Assembly (NCBI GenBank): GCA_002432085.1
Contig: DJFN01000102.1
Location: 256 to 6,410 of the forward strand
Length of the DNA: 6,155 bases
Direction of reading: 5' to 3'
Source: Flavobacteriales bacterium UBA5871
Lineage (GTDB): Bacteria; Bacteroidota; Bacteroidia; Flavobacteriales_D; Crocinitomicaceae
A program made the translations under genes and the position numbers. Positions 5,835 to 6,155 of the stretch are shown here, one piece after another. The notes below the pieces were generated by a model. That model was not told where the DNA came from, searched no databases, and worked only from the letters and a program-made list of their open reading frames with translations. How positions within the stretch are numbered: the stretch's first letter is position 1; the number at the start of each line of letters is the position of its first letter.

Positions 5835-6155
5835 TTAGAAAAGCAGATGTTTTACCGTGTGACCGTTGTTCTTGAGCTGCTTCAATGATTCGATGCCGAT
5901 CTCGAGGTGACGGTTTACGAACGAGCTGGTGACTTTGCTGTCGCTCTCACTGGTTTTCACACCTTCCGGCGTCATCGGCTGGTCGGAAACAAGGAGCAGC
6001 GCACCGGTCGGGATCTTGTTGGCAAAGCCCACCATGAAAATGGTAGCCGTTTCCATATCGATGGCCATCGCACGGATGGAATGCAGGTAGCTTTTGAACT
6101 GTTCGTCGTGTTCCCACACGCGGCGGTTGGTGGTGTAGACGGTGCCGGTCCAGTA
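5835..6155 (-). CDS. amn: AMP nucleosidase, C-terminal part (5' end outside the window)
   Basis: The frame runs from the right window edge to the stop codon at 5837-5835 and gives the last 106 residues. The GTG at 6119-6117 is an internal valine, since the frame continues upstream as YWTGTVYTTNRR. The sequence belongs to the nucleoside phosphorylase/nucleosidase (PNP/UDP) superfamily. AIDMETAT (31-38 of the visible part) carries the glutamate that contacts the ribose, and LLLVSDQPM (53-61 region) carries the aspartate expected to act on the purine base. Spacing and wording match E. coli Amn (LDMESAT ... LCVSDKP). AMP nucleosidase hydrolyses AMP to adenine and ribose 5-phosphate in the cytoplasm, which helps control AMP and purine salvage. 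The Bacteroidota form is the shorter type, lacking most of the E. coli N-terminal domain; here that cannot be checked. The protease lies downstream on the same strand, but the 136-bp gap and unrelated roles argue against a shared operon. Confidence 0.88.
   Translation of the reverse strand, partial: YWTGTVYTTNRRVWEHDEQFKSYLHSIRAMAIDMETATIFMVGFANKIPTGALLLVSDQPMTPEGVKTSESDSKVTSSFVNRHLEIGIESLKQLKNNGHTVKHLLF

Overview
The window looks like chromosomal DNA of a member of the Bacteroidota. The clearest sign is the long secreted protease at 1979-5698, which ends in a type A sorting domain of the type IX secretion system, a system confined to this phylum. A TAnnTTTG-type promoter element, start codons without strong Shine-Dalgarno sites, and a Bacteroidota-style AMP nucleosidase agree. 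The core genes are roughly 50-58% G+C in hand-counted lines, so an AT-rich genus such as Flavobacterium is less likely. I cannot place it more precisely.

Layout. Positions 1-607 (+) hold the C-terminal end of a large carbohydrate-active enzyme, most likely a family 20 beta-N-acetylhexosaminidase with a C-terminal discoidin-like domain. It overlaps by 4 bases with a CutC-family gene at 604-1299 (+), so the two are probably one transcript. Everything to the right is on the minus strand. Reading in the direction of transcription, from high to low coordinates, come: the C-terminal 106 residues of AMP nucleosidase (5835-6155); a 136-bp spacer; the 1239-residue secreted metalloprotease (1979-5698) with a hairpin terminator just after it (1934-1959); and a two-gene toxin-antitoxin cassette (antitoxin 1621-1839, toxin 1304-1651). 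The cassette has its own promoter and an overlapping inverted repeat. The toxin and cutC converge with only 4 bases between their stop codons.

How the genes fit together. The hexosaminidase and CutC form one probable glycan-related unit. The protease is a free-standing secreted enzyme: signal peptide, propeptide, metzincin-type zinc domain, a string of beta-sandwich modules including FnIII-like and P-domain modules, and a T9SS tail. AMP nucleosidase is purine housekeeping. The toxin-antitoxin cassette is visibly more AT-rich than its neighbours and looks like an acquired module in the gap between cutC and the protease terminator.

I see no CRISPR array, transposase, tRNA or rRNA, and no clearly undescribed multi-gene system. 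The items most worth a second look are the little-characterised antitoxin with its promoter/operator region, the glycosidase-cutC coupling, and the altered zinc motif of the protease.
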